Source of the DNA: JADFUZ01 sp034430415
GTDB taxonomy: Bacteria > Chloroflexota > Dehalococcoidia > GIF9 > AB-539-J10
Direction: 5' to 3'
NCBI GenBank assembly: GCA_034430415.1
Contig: DAOUEN010000082.1
Span: 1 to 13,138, forward strand
Length of the DNA stretch: 13,138 nucleotides
Shown: positions 1 to 6,998 of the stretch, piece after piece
How positions within the stretch are numbered: position 1 is the first letter of the stretch
Layout: every line of letters begins with the position of its first letter
Position numbers and translations under genes: made by a program
Notes under the pieces: generated by a model
What the model was told of the DNA's origin: nothing
Seen by the model: only the letters and a program-made list of their open reading frames with translations
Database searches by the model: none

Positions 1-473
1 CAGATCTGCTTCCATTCCTCGGAGACCGACGGCAATTCCCAGTAGGTGTAGCCCACCACGGAGATACCTTCTTCGGCGGCGAGCTTGGTGCGCATTGCGG
101 CCACTACTGCGGAGTTACCGCCGTGGCCGTTGAGGAACAATATCTTCTGGAATCCGTGGGCATGAATGCTGGCTGCCACCTGGGTCAGCACTTCAACGAA
201 GGTGTGATACTTGAGAGTAATGGTGCCGGGGTGGGGCATGTGGTGAGGGGAGTATCCAGTCCAGATTGTGGGCAGCACCAGGACAGGAAACTCATCTCCT
301 ACTGCCTCAGCGGCGCGCACTGCAATGGTGAAACAGCAATTGGCGTCAGTATTGACCGGCAGGTGCTGCCCGTGTTGCTCCGTCGAGGCGACCGGGATGA
401 TCACTACAGCGTCGCCCTTGACGGCGTTCTCGAATTCGGTCCGCCGCAGTTCCTGCCACAGCACCTTTTTCAT
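1..473 (-). CDS. Creatininase-family amidohydrolase, 3' end cut by window
   Basis: Metal-dependent amidohydrolase of the creatininase family, whose members hydrolyse cyclic or linear amides (creatinine, formamidopyrimidines and others). The first 157 residues are visible and the C-terminus lies off the left edge. The N-terminal signature STEQHGQHLPVNTD supplies candidate metal ligands E32, H34 and D43. SPHHMPHPGTITL (75-87) is the usual substrate-loop segment, and FLNGHGGN (113-120) supplies another ligand, H117. The ATG at 473 is preceded by AGGAGGT with a 10-nt spacer. The gene starts 29 nt after the PLP-enzyme stop, so it is probably the distal visible gene of the TRAP/deacylase operon. 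The family is certain; the substrate is not. The context (amide-cleaving and amino-acid-deaminating neighbours) suggests a lactam or amide intermediate. It could also be an enzyme that processes something other than creatinine, as most environmental members probably do. Confidence 0.9.
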   Translation of the reverse strand, partial: MKKVLWQELRRTEFENAVKGDAVVIIPVASTEQHGQHLPVNTDANCCFTIAVRAAEAVGDEFPVLVLPTIWTGYSPHHMPHPGTITLKYHTFVEVLTQVAASIHAHGFQKILFLNGHGGNSAVVAAMRTKLAAEEGISVVGYTYWELPSVSEEWKQI

Positions 474-502
474 TGGCGTTAGGACCTCCTCAGTAACAGT
501 GG

Positions 503-1522
503 CTATCGGGCGATTTCCCTGTCGTATGCGAAGACTGCAGGGGTGCCACCTGTGTGAATGAAGACAATGGTGTCCGTTGGCTTGAAGCGTCCCTTCTTCA
601 CCAGGTCAATGAGGCCAGCCATAGCCTTGCCCGTATACACGGGATCCAGGAAGATGGCCTCCGTCTGAGCCACGAATCTGATAGCGTCTATGCACTCTGG
701 GGTAGGTATTCCGTAGCCCTGTCCCAGGTATGAGTCGTCGATTTCCAACTCATCGGCCGAGACCTTGACTCCGAGACCCAGGAACTCGGACACGGCCTCA
801 ATGTTCTCTATGGTAGCTGCCACCGCGGCGTCTTTCCTGTTGAGAACAGGCATTCCCATAACCTGGAACCCTGCCCTCAAGTACTTCGCCCCCAGCACCA
901 GGCCGGCCTGTGTTCCTCCGCCCCCGTTGGCTAGCACCACATACTGCGCCTCAATGTTCTGAGCCTTCAACTGGGTCATGAGTTCATCAGCGGCGTTGAC
1001 CCAGCCTACAGGGCCCAGTATCGCTGATATGTCAGGGATGGCGTGTCGCATGATAAATGGCTTGTAGCCTTTGCTGCGCAGGCCATCGGCAAGCCTGTCC
1101 TGCGCTTCGTATACCGCTGGTCCGGAGATCTGACTCATGTCATCAAGCTTCAGTATCTCGACATCCGAGTCGAGGATGTTGTGCAGGAGCAGGTTTCCCT
1201 GAGTCTCCGCGTGAACACCTTTTATCAAGACGAAACTGGGTTTCATTTCCAGCTTGCGTCCCGCCGCAGCCAGCTGCAGGCAGAAGTTGGACTGCGAACT
1301 CGCCGTGCTGATGACTGCGGTAGCCCCCTGTTTTTTGGCTTCGGCCAGGATGAACTCGAGCTTGCGGCACTTATTCCCTCCTAATGCCAGTCCGCTCAGG
1401 TCTTCGCGCTTGATGAGGATACGCGGACCCCCGAGGGCTGAGGACAGGTGCCGTGCATCGGTAAGAGGCGTTGGATAGAAGCCCAAGTCTACCCGTGGCA
1501 GGTTCTCTATAGCGTGTATCAT
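503..1522 (-). CDS. PLP-dependent D-cysteine desulfhydrase / ACC deaminase family
   Basis: A 339-aa fold-type II PLP enzyme of the group containing D-cysteine desulfhydrase (D-Cys to pyruvate, H2S and NH3) and 1-aminocyclopropane-1-carboxylate deaminase. GGNKCRKLE (48-56) carries the Schiff-base lysine K51. QSN (77-79) is the substrate carboxylate/nucleophile region around S78. GGGTQAG (201-207) is the PLP phosphate loop. DPVYTGKA (293-300) and TGGTPAVF (324-331) are strongly conserved family blocks. The residue after QSN is Phe80, where the usual D-cysteine desulfhydrases have His, so substrate preference may differ. The ATG at 1522 has AGGAGGT 11 nt upstream. It sits between deacylase A (101-nt gap) and the creatininase-family gene (29 nt). 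The context suggests that it deaminates a D-amino acid released by the upstream deacylases. The family call is firm; the choice between DcyD, ACC deaminase or another D-amino acid is open. Confidence 0.88.
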   Translation of the reverse strand: MIHAIENLPRVDLGFYPTPLTDARHLSSALGGPRILIKREDLSGLALGGNKCRKLEFILAEAKKQGATAVISTASSQSNFCLQLAAAGRKLEMKPSFVLIKGVHAETQGNLLLHNILDSDVEILKLDDMSQISGPAVYEAQDRLADGLRSKGYKPFIMRHAIPDISAILGPVGWVNAADELMTQLKAQNIEAQYVVLANGGGGTQAGLVLGAKYLRAGFQVMGMPVLNRKDAAVAATIENIEAVSEFLGLGVKVSADELEIDDSYLGQGYGIPTPECIDAIRFVAQTEAIFLDPVYTGKAMAGLIDLVKKGRFKPTDTIVFIHTGGTPAVFAYDREIAR

Positions 1523-1623
1523 CTGAGACGTAGACCTCCTGAAGTCAAGATTCTCCTGTTTTCAATAATCGTGCTACCCTCGCACCACTTCCGGTTGAGG
1601 CCCTGGATTATCCCTGGACGCAC
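1523..1623 (-). other. Intergenic spacer without recognised signal
   Basis: This 101-nt gap lies between deacylase A and the PLP enzyme. Read on the minus strand it has a short direct repeat (CCAGGG at two places 11 nt apart) and the AGGAGGT ribosome site for the downstream gene. I see no promoter or U-tract terminator, so co-transcription is likely. Confidence 0.4.
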
Positions 1624-3201
1624 TCAACTGGCCATATGGCCTCTCATACTCAGGGGTTCGCCAGGGAGAGCGCCGGTGTGAATTCCCCTTCCCACCACTA
1701 TTCTACCATTTACAAAGACATACTGTATGCCCAGGGGGAACTGCTTCGGGTTGGCGAAGGTAGCTACGCCGCTTACGGTAACGGGGTCGAAGACTACAAT
1801 GTCGGCCTTCATGCCGTCCCGCAAGATGCCTCTGTCTGCCAGCCCGAACCTCTGGGCAGGGAAAGAGGTCATCTTCCTGATTGCCTGCTCCATGGGCATT
1901 ATCTTCTCATCTCTCACCAGTTGTCCCAGTATCTTGGGATAGGTACCGTAGGTTCTAGGATTGGGCATTCCTCCTATCCGCAAGGCGTCGGAGCAAAACA
2001 TGTGGGCTGGGTGGGTTATGATGACCTTGACGTCGTTCATGTCGCCGCCGAAGTTGTAGAAAGCCACTCCAAGGTCCTCATCTATCATCAAGTCGCACAT
2101 GGTATCCCAGGGGTCCTTGTTGAGCCTATCGGCTATGGCTCCCACTGTCAGGCCCTCGCACCACCTGTTCTGTTCCGTTCTGACTGCGCTGATGACCATG
2201 CCGTCTATCCGGCCTAGATTGGCGGTGGACTGTCCGCGCATCTTCTCCCTGTGCTCCTTATCCTTCAGCCGCTTGAGCAGCTCGTACGGACCGCCGCTGT
2301 AGTCGTTCTGAGGGCAGGCTATGTCCAGCATGGTGCTCCCTGCTTCCCAGGGGTATGAATCAAAGGTAAGGTCAACCCCCATCGCCCTGGCATCGTCCAC
2401 GAACTGCAACATCCTGGCCGTCTGCCCGCGCAGGGCTATGGTGGCGAAATAGTGTGATATGTGAATGGGACATCCACTATGGATTCCTATTCTCAAGGCC
2501 TCTCTGAAGCCGTCGAAGATGCGGTCTCCCAGATCATAGCGCACGTGTGTTACGTGGACCCCGCCGCACTCGGCGACAGTCCTGCACAACTGAATCAGTT
2601 CCTCTGTGCCGGCGTAGCTGCCGGGAGGGTACTGCAGGCCGGTGGACATGCCAACTGCGCCCTCCAACATTCCCTGCTTTATCATGGCCTGCATTGCGTG
2701 CAAGTTGTCTGTCGTGGTAGGACGGTTCTCCCATCCCACGGTCTCCACCCGGAGGCAACTGTTGGGGATGAGGAAAGCGATGTTCCCCGAGGTTTTGTGG
2801 TTGAACTGCTCCAGGTATTCAGCAACTGATCCCCAGTTGTAGTCCAGCTCGGGATACCCGTCCAGACCTGAGTTGCGCACCAGCATCATTTCCATGTTTT
2901 TCTTCGACAGCGGCGCGTATCCCAGGCCATCGAGTCCCACTATCTCCGTGGTTACTCCCTGCCTTATCTTGGGCTCATTCAGTGGCTCCGACAGGGCCAT
3001 GAGCCCGGAATGCGTGTGAACGTCAATGAAGCCTGGGGCCACTATGCAGCCTGAAGCGTCAATGATGCGGCTTGCCTGGATGGATGATGTGTCACCCATC
3101 AGGATATTGAGTCGATCATCTGCTATGGCGACATCAGCCCTGTAGCCGACGTTTCCCGTGCCGTCAACAACCGTGCCGCCCCTTATCAGTACGTCAAACA
3201 T
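1624..3201 (-). CDS. N-acyl-D-amino-acid deacylase-like amidohydrolase (paralog A)
   Basis: A 525-aa member of the amidohydrolase superfamily, D-aminoacylase group (COG3653 type), which hydrolyses N-acyl-D-amino acids to the free D-amino acid plus carboxylate. It has an N-terminal beta-sandwich segment (FDVLIRGGTVVDGTG), then PGFIDVHTH with metal ligands H62 and H64. H219 (VTHVR), H250 (ISHY) and D405 (CSDA) match H220, H250 and D366 of Alcaligenes D-aminoacylase. The position equivalent to its metal-bridging Cys96 (GNCG) is D91 (GLDG). The residue two after the second His is Gly66, where paralog B and most relatives have Asp. Residues 407-492 are identical to paralog B. No signal peptide, so cytosolic. 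The ribosome site before the ATG at 3201 is weak. It is the second of two tandem copies behind the TRAP genes. The superfamily is certain; the substrate is inferred. Confidence 0.88.
   Translation of the reverse strand: MFDVLIRGGTVVDGTGNVGYRADVAIADDRLNILMGDTSSIQASRIIDASGCIVAPGFIDVHTHSGLMALSEPLNEPKIRQGVTTEIVGLDGLGYAPLSKKNMEMMLVRNSGLDGYPELDYNWGSVAEYLEQFNHKTSGNIAFLIPNSCLRVETVGWENRPTTTDNLHAMQAMIKQGMLEGAVGMSTGLQYPPGSYAGTEELIQLCRTVAECGGVHVTHVRYDLGDRIFDGFREALRIGIHSGCPIHISHYFATIALRGQTARMLQFVDDARAMGVDLTFDSYPWEAGSTMLDIACPQNDYSGGPYELLKRLKDKEHREKMRGQSTANLGRIDGMVISAVRTEQNRWCEGLTVGAIADRLNKDPWDTMCDLMIDEDLGVAFYNFGGDMNDVKVIITHPAHMFCSDALRIGGMPNPRTYGTYPKILGQLVRDEKIMPMEQAIRKMTSFPAQRFGLADRGILRDGMKADIVVFDPVTVSGVATFANPKQFPLGIQYVFVNGRIVVGRGIHTGALPGEPLSMRGHMAS
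1726..1984 (-). repeat. Near-identical tract shared with 3450-3708 (copy in paralog A)
   Basis: This 259-bp segment encodes residues 407-492 of paralog A. By eye it differs from 3450-3708 at 8 positions with no indels (about 97% identity), and all differences are synonymous. The flanks on both sides drop abruptly to ordinary paralog divergence. The best explanation is recent gene conversion between the tandem copies. Confidence 0.9.
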
Positions 3202-3347
3202 TCTGTTTCACTGTCCTTGCTGCTTTCGTTTCTGGTTGGTTGCTGCCTGTGGTCCTGCGAGGACAATGGGCCTCGCGCAGGAGCTTGTGACGGGGTAGCC
3301 ACCGGGGCACCGCTGGGGAATGGAAATGGTACACTGCGGCGAGGCTA
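3202..3347 (-). other. Spacer between the two deacylase genes, with a GC-rich hairpin
   Basis: A 146-nt spacer. At 3254-3281 CCTGCGAGG faces CCTCGCGCAGG across an 8-nt loop, which pairs along its length except for a 2-nt bulge. No U-run follows in the transcribed direction, so it is more likely an RNA stability or processing element than a strong terminator. No good promoter was found here, and the second gene has a poor ribosome site. Confidence 0.45.
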
Positions 3348-4925
3348 CTAGCCACAGCCTACGCCTCTCATCCTCAGGGGCTCTCCGGGAAGGGCCCCGG
3401 TGTGTTTCCCCTTTTCCACTACCATTGTGCCATTCACGAAGACGTACTCTATGCCCAGGGGGAACTGTTTGGGGTTGGCGAAGGTAGCTACACCGCTTAC
3501 GGTAACGGGGTCGAAGACCACAATGTCGGCCTTCATGCCGTCCCGCAAGATGCCTCTGTCTGCCAGCCCGAACCTCTGGGCAGGGAAGGAGGTCATTTTC
3601 CTGATTGCCTGCTCCATGGGCATTATCTTCTCATCTCTCACGAGCTGTCCCAGTATCTTGGGATAGGTACCGTAGGTTCTAGGATTGGGCATTCCTCCTA
3701 TCCGCAAGCCGTCGGTTATGAACATATGTGCCGGGTGCGTCATGATCGCCTTCACGTCGTTCATATCGCCGGTGAAAGCGTAGAAGGCCACCTGCAGGTC
3801 TTCTTCCAGTAATAGGTCACAGATGGCGTCCCAGGGGTCCTTATTGACTCTATCGGCAACCGCTGCCACCGTCAGTCCTTCGCACCACCTGTTTTTCTCC
3901 GTCTTCACCGCGCTTATGACGATTTGCTCCACTGCACCGACTATCTTGGTGCCCTGGCCGCGCATTCTGTCCCTGTCATCCTTATTCTGCAGTCGCTTCA
4001 GCAGCTCGTATGGACCACCGCTGTGTGCCCACGGAGGGACGGCTATGCTCAGGTAACTGCTACCGGCAGGCCAGGGGTAAGAATCGAAGGTGAGGTCAAC
4101 TCCCATTGCCCTGGCATCGTCCACTATGCGCAACATCTTATCGGGTTGGCCTCGAGTGGCGAGGTTGGTGGCGTAATGGGAAAAGTGCACCGGGCAGCCG
4201 CTGCGGGCTCCTATGGCCACGGCTTCTCGGAATCCGTCGAAAGCCCCGTCTCCAAGGTCATATCGCACGTGTGTCACGTAAACTCCGCCGCACTCGGCCA
4301 CAGTCCGGCACAGCTCAACCAGCTCCTCAGTGTCGGCATACACCCCGGGAGGGTACGAGAGCCCGGTGGAAAGGCCGACGGCTCCCTCCTTCATTCCCTG
4401 CCTTATCATGGCCTGCATTCCCCCGACCTCGTCTTTGCTGGCCGGGCGATTCTCCCATCCCACTGTCTCTGCCCGAAGACAGCTATTGGGTATGAGGTGA
4501 GCTACATTGATCGAGGTCGTGTGGTTGAAGCAGTCGAGGTATTCGGCCACCGAGTTCCAGTTGTAGTCCAGGTCGGGATAGCCGCTGATTCCTGACCAAT
4601 AGAGCAGCATCATCTCGAGATTCTTCTTTGACAGCGGAGCGTATCCCATCCCATCAAGACCCAGCATGTCGGTGCAGACCCCCTGCATTATCTTGGGCTC
4701 GTTGAGGGGTTCGGACAGTGCGATGAGATCGGAATGGGTATGGACGTCGATGAAGCCCGGAGCCACTATGCAGCCTGCGGCGGCAACGATACTTGCCGCC
4801 TGCACAGCCGAAGTGTCGCCTCGTAAGATGCTTATCCGGTCTTCGTCTACGGCGACTGCGCCCTTAAAGGCGATGTTTCCTGTCCCGTCGACGATAGTGC
4901 CGCCTTGTATCAGTGTATCGAACAT
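3348..4925 (-). CDS. N-acyl-D-amino-acid deacylase-like amidohydrolase (paralog B)
   Basis: A 525-aa tandem paralog of the gene at 1624-3201, collinear without indels, with the same D-aminoacylase-type amidohydrolase fold. Metal-site residues are H62 and H64 (HTHSD, with the family Asp at 66 retained), D91 in place of the usual bridging Cys, H219, H250 and D405 (ITDG). The conserved block around NPRTYGTYPK follows D405; typical D-aminoacylases have HPR there. Compared with the Alcaligenes enzyme, the stretch between H250 and D405 is about 40 residues longer. The ATG at 4925 has GGGGAGG 5 nt upstream and lies 25 nt after the dctM stop, so it is part of the TRAP operon. B looks the more canonical of the two, and A may have a changed specificity. 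Expected role: cytosolic deacylation of the imported compound. The real substrate is unknown. Confidence 0.88.
   Translation of the reverse strand: MFDTLIQGGTIVDGTGNIAFKGAVAVDEDRISILRGDTSAVQAASIVAAAGCIVAPGFIDVHTHSDLIALSEPLNEPKIMQGVCTDMLGLDGMGYAPLSKKNLEMMLLYWSGISGYPDLDYNWNSVAEYLDCFNHTTSINVAHLIPNSCLRAETVGWENRPASKDEVGGMQAMIRQGMKEGAVGLSTGLSYPPGVYADTEELVELCRTVAECGGVYVTHVRYDLGDGAFDGFREAVAIGARSGCPVHFSHYATNLATRGQPDKMLRIVDDARAMGVDLTFDSYPWPAGSSYLSIAVPPWAHSGGPYELLKRLQNKDDRDRMRGQGTKIVGAVEQIVISAVKTEKNRWCEGLTVAAVADRVNKDPWDAICDLLLEEDLQVAFYAFTGDMNDVKAIMTHPAHMFITDGLRIGGMPNPRTYGTYPKILGQLVRDEKIMPMEQAIRKMTSFPAQRFGLADRGILRDGMKADIVVFDPVTVSGVATFANPKQFPLGIEYVFVNGTMVVEKGKHTGALPGEPLRMRGVGCG
3450..3708 (-). repeat. Near-identical tract shared with 1726-1984 (copy in paralog B)
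   Basis: Partner of the 259-bp tract at 1726-1984, encoding the same 86 residues (407-492) with only synonymous differences. It lies 1,724 bp away in direct orientation, so homologous recombination between the two could also delete the intervening DNA. Confidence 0.9.
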
Positions 4926-4950
4926 CGTTGCCTCCCCGTTTCCTAGTCTA

Positions 4951-6282
4951 CTACCATGGGCCTACTATCTTCGGGCCCAAGGCCAGTGTCGGCAGCCAGC
5001 ACGAAAGCGCAGGGAGATAGGTGGTGAGGAACAAGACGGGCAAGCCGACAATGAATAGAAACATCATCATTGGCCTCACCAGTTGTTCATAAGGGACGTC
5101 TGCCAGCTTGGAGCCGACGAAGATCGACATGGCATACGGCGGCGTGACCACCCCAAGGCCGACATTGACCACGACTATCGCTCCCAGATGGACCAGGTTA
5201 ACGCCTATGTCGGCGACCAGCGGCATTATCAGGGGTACTGCGATTATGAGAATAGGAATGCCGTCAATGAACATTCCCAGGATCAGCAGCAGGATATTCA
5301 TCATGAAGAGCACCAGGTACTGGCTTTGGAACGCCCCTATCATGCCGTCTGCCATGGCCTGGGCTACTCCCTCTCGAATCAGGAGCCTGGTGAAGACTGT
5401 ACCAAAGCCAAGCAACAGTGTAATCATGCCGAGCGTCATCAGAGTAGTCTGGACGGTTCTCCAGAAGTTCTTCGCCTTCAGTTCGCGGTACATGAACAGA
5501 CCAACGATCAGGGTATAGACGACGGCGATAGCGCCCGCCTCGTTCGGCGTGAATACGCCTCCGTAGATGCCTCCCAGCACAATGAGAGGACACCCTAGCG
5601 CCGGTAGAGCGGACCAGGTGGCTGTTCCCACCTCCTTGATCGAATTCTTGAAACCGATTGGGATCGCAGGAACGTCCTTGGCAGGCTGCATATACTTGCC
5701 GACCATGAAGTTGTTCAGCACCATGTAGCCCCCGGCCAGCAGCAGTCCTGGTATGATAGTAGACAGGAAGACGGCAGCCACCGACTGCTGGGCAACCAGG
5801 CAGTAGATGAGCACGGGAACGCTCGGGGGTATCAGGTACCCCAGGAAGCTGCTGGAGCAAAGAACGGCTGTGGTATACCTTTTCTGGTATCCATACTTCT
5901 CCAGTCGAGGGACCAGCAGTGGAATTGTGGCTGCTATAGTGGGAACTGAGGAGCCGGTCAGGGCACCGAGAAAGAGGATAGTCACTATGCCAACATCCAC
6001 CATGCCACCCTTTATTCTTCCCACCAGCGCATAGCTGAAGCGTACGAAGCGGTCCGCAATACCCGATTCGGACATCAGATTGCCGGCAAAGATGAAGAAG
6101 GCTATGGCCATGAGGATGTAGCTATCTATGGCGTGGTAAGCTGTTCCTGCGATGAATGCTAGGGGACTACCTATCAGAACCAGGGCTGCTATCGAACATC
6201 CCACGAAGACCCAGCACAGGGGCAGGCCTATCGCTATTCCCAGAAAGAAGAGCGCAATGCCGACAAATATTCCAGCTTCCAT
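4951..6282 (-). CDS. dctM: TRAP transporter large permease subunit (DctM)
   Basis: A 443-aa polytopic inner-membrane protein, the ion-coupled transport subunit of a tripartite ATP-independent periplasmic (TRAP) transporter. It is hydrophobic throughout, with about a dozen predicted membrane segments. Family blocks are visible: FLGALTGSSVPTIAAT (104-119), the SSFLGYLIPPSVPVLIY segment (144-160) and VTPPYAMSIFVGSKL near the end. The C-terminal tail after the last helix (ALSCWLPTLALGPKIVG) is a little longer than usual. The ATG at 6282 has AAGGAG 9 nt upstream, and this SD overlaps the dctQ stop (TAAGGAG), which suggests translational coupling. It works with the DctQ and DctP encoded just upstream. 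TRAP systems carry organic acids and related carboxylates. The adjacent deacylases point to an N-acyl amino acid or a similar amide-bearing acid. Confidence 0.95.
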   Translation of the reverse strand: MEAGIFVGIALFFLGIAIGLPLCWVFVGCSIAALVLIGSPLAFIAGTAYHAIDSYILMAIAFFIFAGNLMSESGIADRFVRFSYALVGRIKGGMVDVGIVTILFLGALTGSSVPTIAATIPLLVPRLEKYGYQKRYTTAVLCSSSFLGYLIPPSVPVLIYCLVAQQSVAAVFLSTIIPGLLLAGGYMVLNNFMVGKYMQPAKDVPAIPIGFKNSIKEVGTATWSALPALGCPLIVLGGIYGGVFTPNEAGAIAVVYTLIVGLFMYRELKAKNFWRTVQTTLMTLGMITLLLGFGTVFTRLLIREGVAQAMADGMIGAFQSQYLVLFMMNILLLILGMFIDGIPILIIAVPLIMPLVADIGVNLVHLGAIVVVNVGLGVVTPPYAMSIFVGSKLADVPYEQLVRPMMMFLFIVGLPVLFLTTYLPALSCWLPTLALGPKIVGPW

Positions 6283-6295
6283 TCTCGCTTGCTCC

Positions 6296-6829
6296 TTACC
6301 TCCGAGTTTTGGAGTGCAACGTTCGTCTTAGCGTGCTTATCTCTCTACTGGCAATAACCAGCAGGTGCACCAGCACCAAAGAGCCTGCGATAAACAGTGT
6401 AGCCTGCAGCCAACTGGTATTGAACCAGCGCACCAGTGTCCCGTACTGGGGATGTCTGATGGCCTGAAGCATGAATTGATAGGCGGGGGAAAGGAAGATG
6501 CACAGTATGACGATAGACAAAACGACCATGGTGAGGCGATGAATGGCCATAGCCCTCGGCTTTGCTCGCCAGAGCTTGTCGCGAAAGAAGTCCACCGAGA
6601 TATGCCCCTCCCCCCAGGTAGCTATGGTGGCTGCTACAAGCATGAAGAAGATGAACAGATACAACGCCAGATCGCCGAGGAACATTATCTCGAAGTGCAG
6701 CCAGTAGCGGTTGACCACCTGAGCAAAGACCAGCATAGTCACCGCAACCAGCCCAATTGCGCAGATAACCGCCTCCCCCAATTGCAATCCATGCAGTAAG
6801 CGCTTACCTATTGACTTGCCGTCAGTCAC
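6296..6829 (-). CDS. dctQ: TRAP transporter small permease subunit (DctQ)
   Basis: A 177-aa four-helix membrane protein of the DctQ family, which partners DctM. Hydrophobic segments lie at about 22-42, 50-68, 97-116 and 137-160, with short basic loops and a basic C-terminus. WGEGHISVDFFRDKL (72-86) is the usual DctQ loop motif (GxxHIxVD). The start codon is GTG at 6829, with a strong AGGAGGTG upstream. It lies 13 nt before dctM and 169 nt after dctP; that long spacer contains three hairpins (see separate entries). Length and topology are normal for the family. Confidence 0.93.
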   Translation of the reverse strand: MTDGKSIGKRLLHGLQLGEAVICAIGLVAVTMLVFAQVVNRYWLHFEIMFLGDLALYLFIFFMLVAATIATWGEGHISVDFFRDKLWRAKPRAMAIHRLTMVVLSIVILCIFLSPAYQFMLQAIRHPQYGTLVRWFNTSWLQATLFIAGSLVLVHLLVIASREISTLRRTLHSKTRR

Positions 6830-6860
6830 AAAGGGCCACCTCCTGTAGTTGACTTGGATA

Positions 6861-6898
6861 GGTGGGGGAGGTCTAGGATGATAATGGGCTCCCCCACC
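6861..6898 (-). other. GC-rich hairpin in dctP-dctQ spacer (hairpin 1)
   Basis: A perfect 10-bp inverted repeat, GGTGGGGGAG / CTCCCCCACC, with an 18-nt loop, located just upstream of the dctQ ribosome site. Very stable as RNA. No U-run follows, so it is probably a processing or stability element, or a partial terminator, rather than a full stop. Confidence 0.7.
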
Positions 6899-6917
6899 CG
6901 ATAGTCAAAACTGCCCA

Positions 6918-6930
6918 GGGTTCTCAACCC
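6918..6930 (-). other. Short hairpin in dctP-dctQ spacer (hairpin 2)
   Basis: GGGTT / AACCC, a perfect 5-bp stem with a 3-nt loop, wedged between two longer hairpins. Confidence 0.5.
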
Positions 6931-6931
6931 G

Positions 6932-6974
6932 AGTGCCTCGCTGCACACCATTACCTCGAGGGGTGGGAGGCACT
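6932..6974 (-). other. Two-tier hairpin just after dctP (hairpin 3)
   Basis: AGTGCCTC (6932-6939) pairs with GAGGCACT (6967-6974), an 8-bp outer stem. Inside it CACC (6946-6949) can pair with GGTG (6962-6965). It starts 25 nt past the dctP stop, where a 3' hairpin would protect the dctP message against 3' exonucleases. It lacks the U-tract of an intrinsic terminator. Confidence 0.6.
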
Positions 6975-6998
6975 ACTAGTACGAATCAAGAGCCCCTG

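Noticed and set aside
3343..3353. GGCTA-C-TAGCC palindrome at the deacylase B stop codon
   Set aside because: Only 5-bp arms and no neighbouring regulatory context; likely chance.
3924..4595. 223-codon plus-strand reading frame inside deacylase B
   Set aside because: Antisense shadow of a clearly conserved gene; similar long shadows occur in deacylase A (193 codons), as expected from their codon use.
1624..4925. Tandem deacylases as a mobile or composite element
   Set aside because: No transposase, terminal repeats or target duplications; simple tandem duplication plus conversion explains the pattern.
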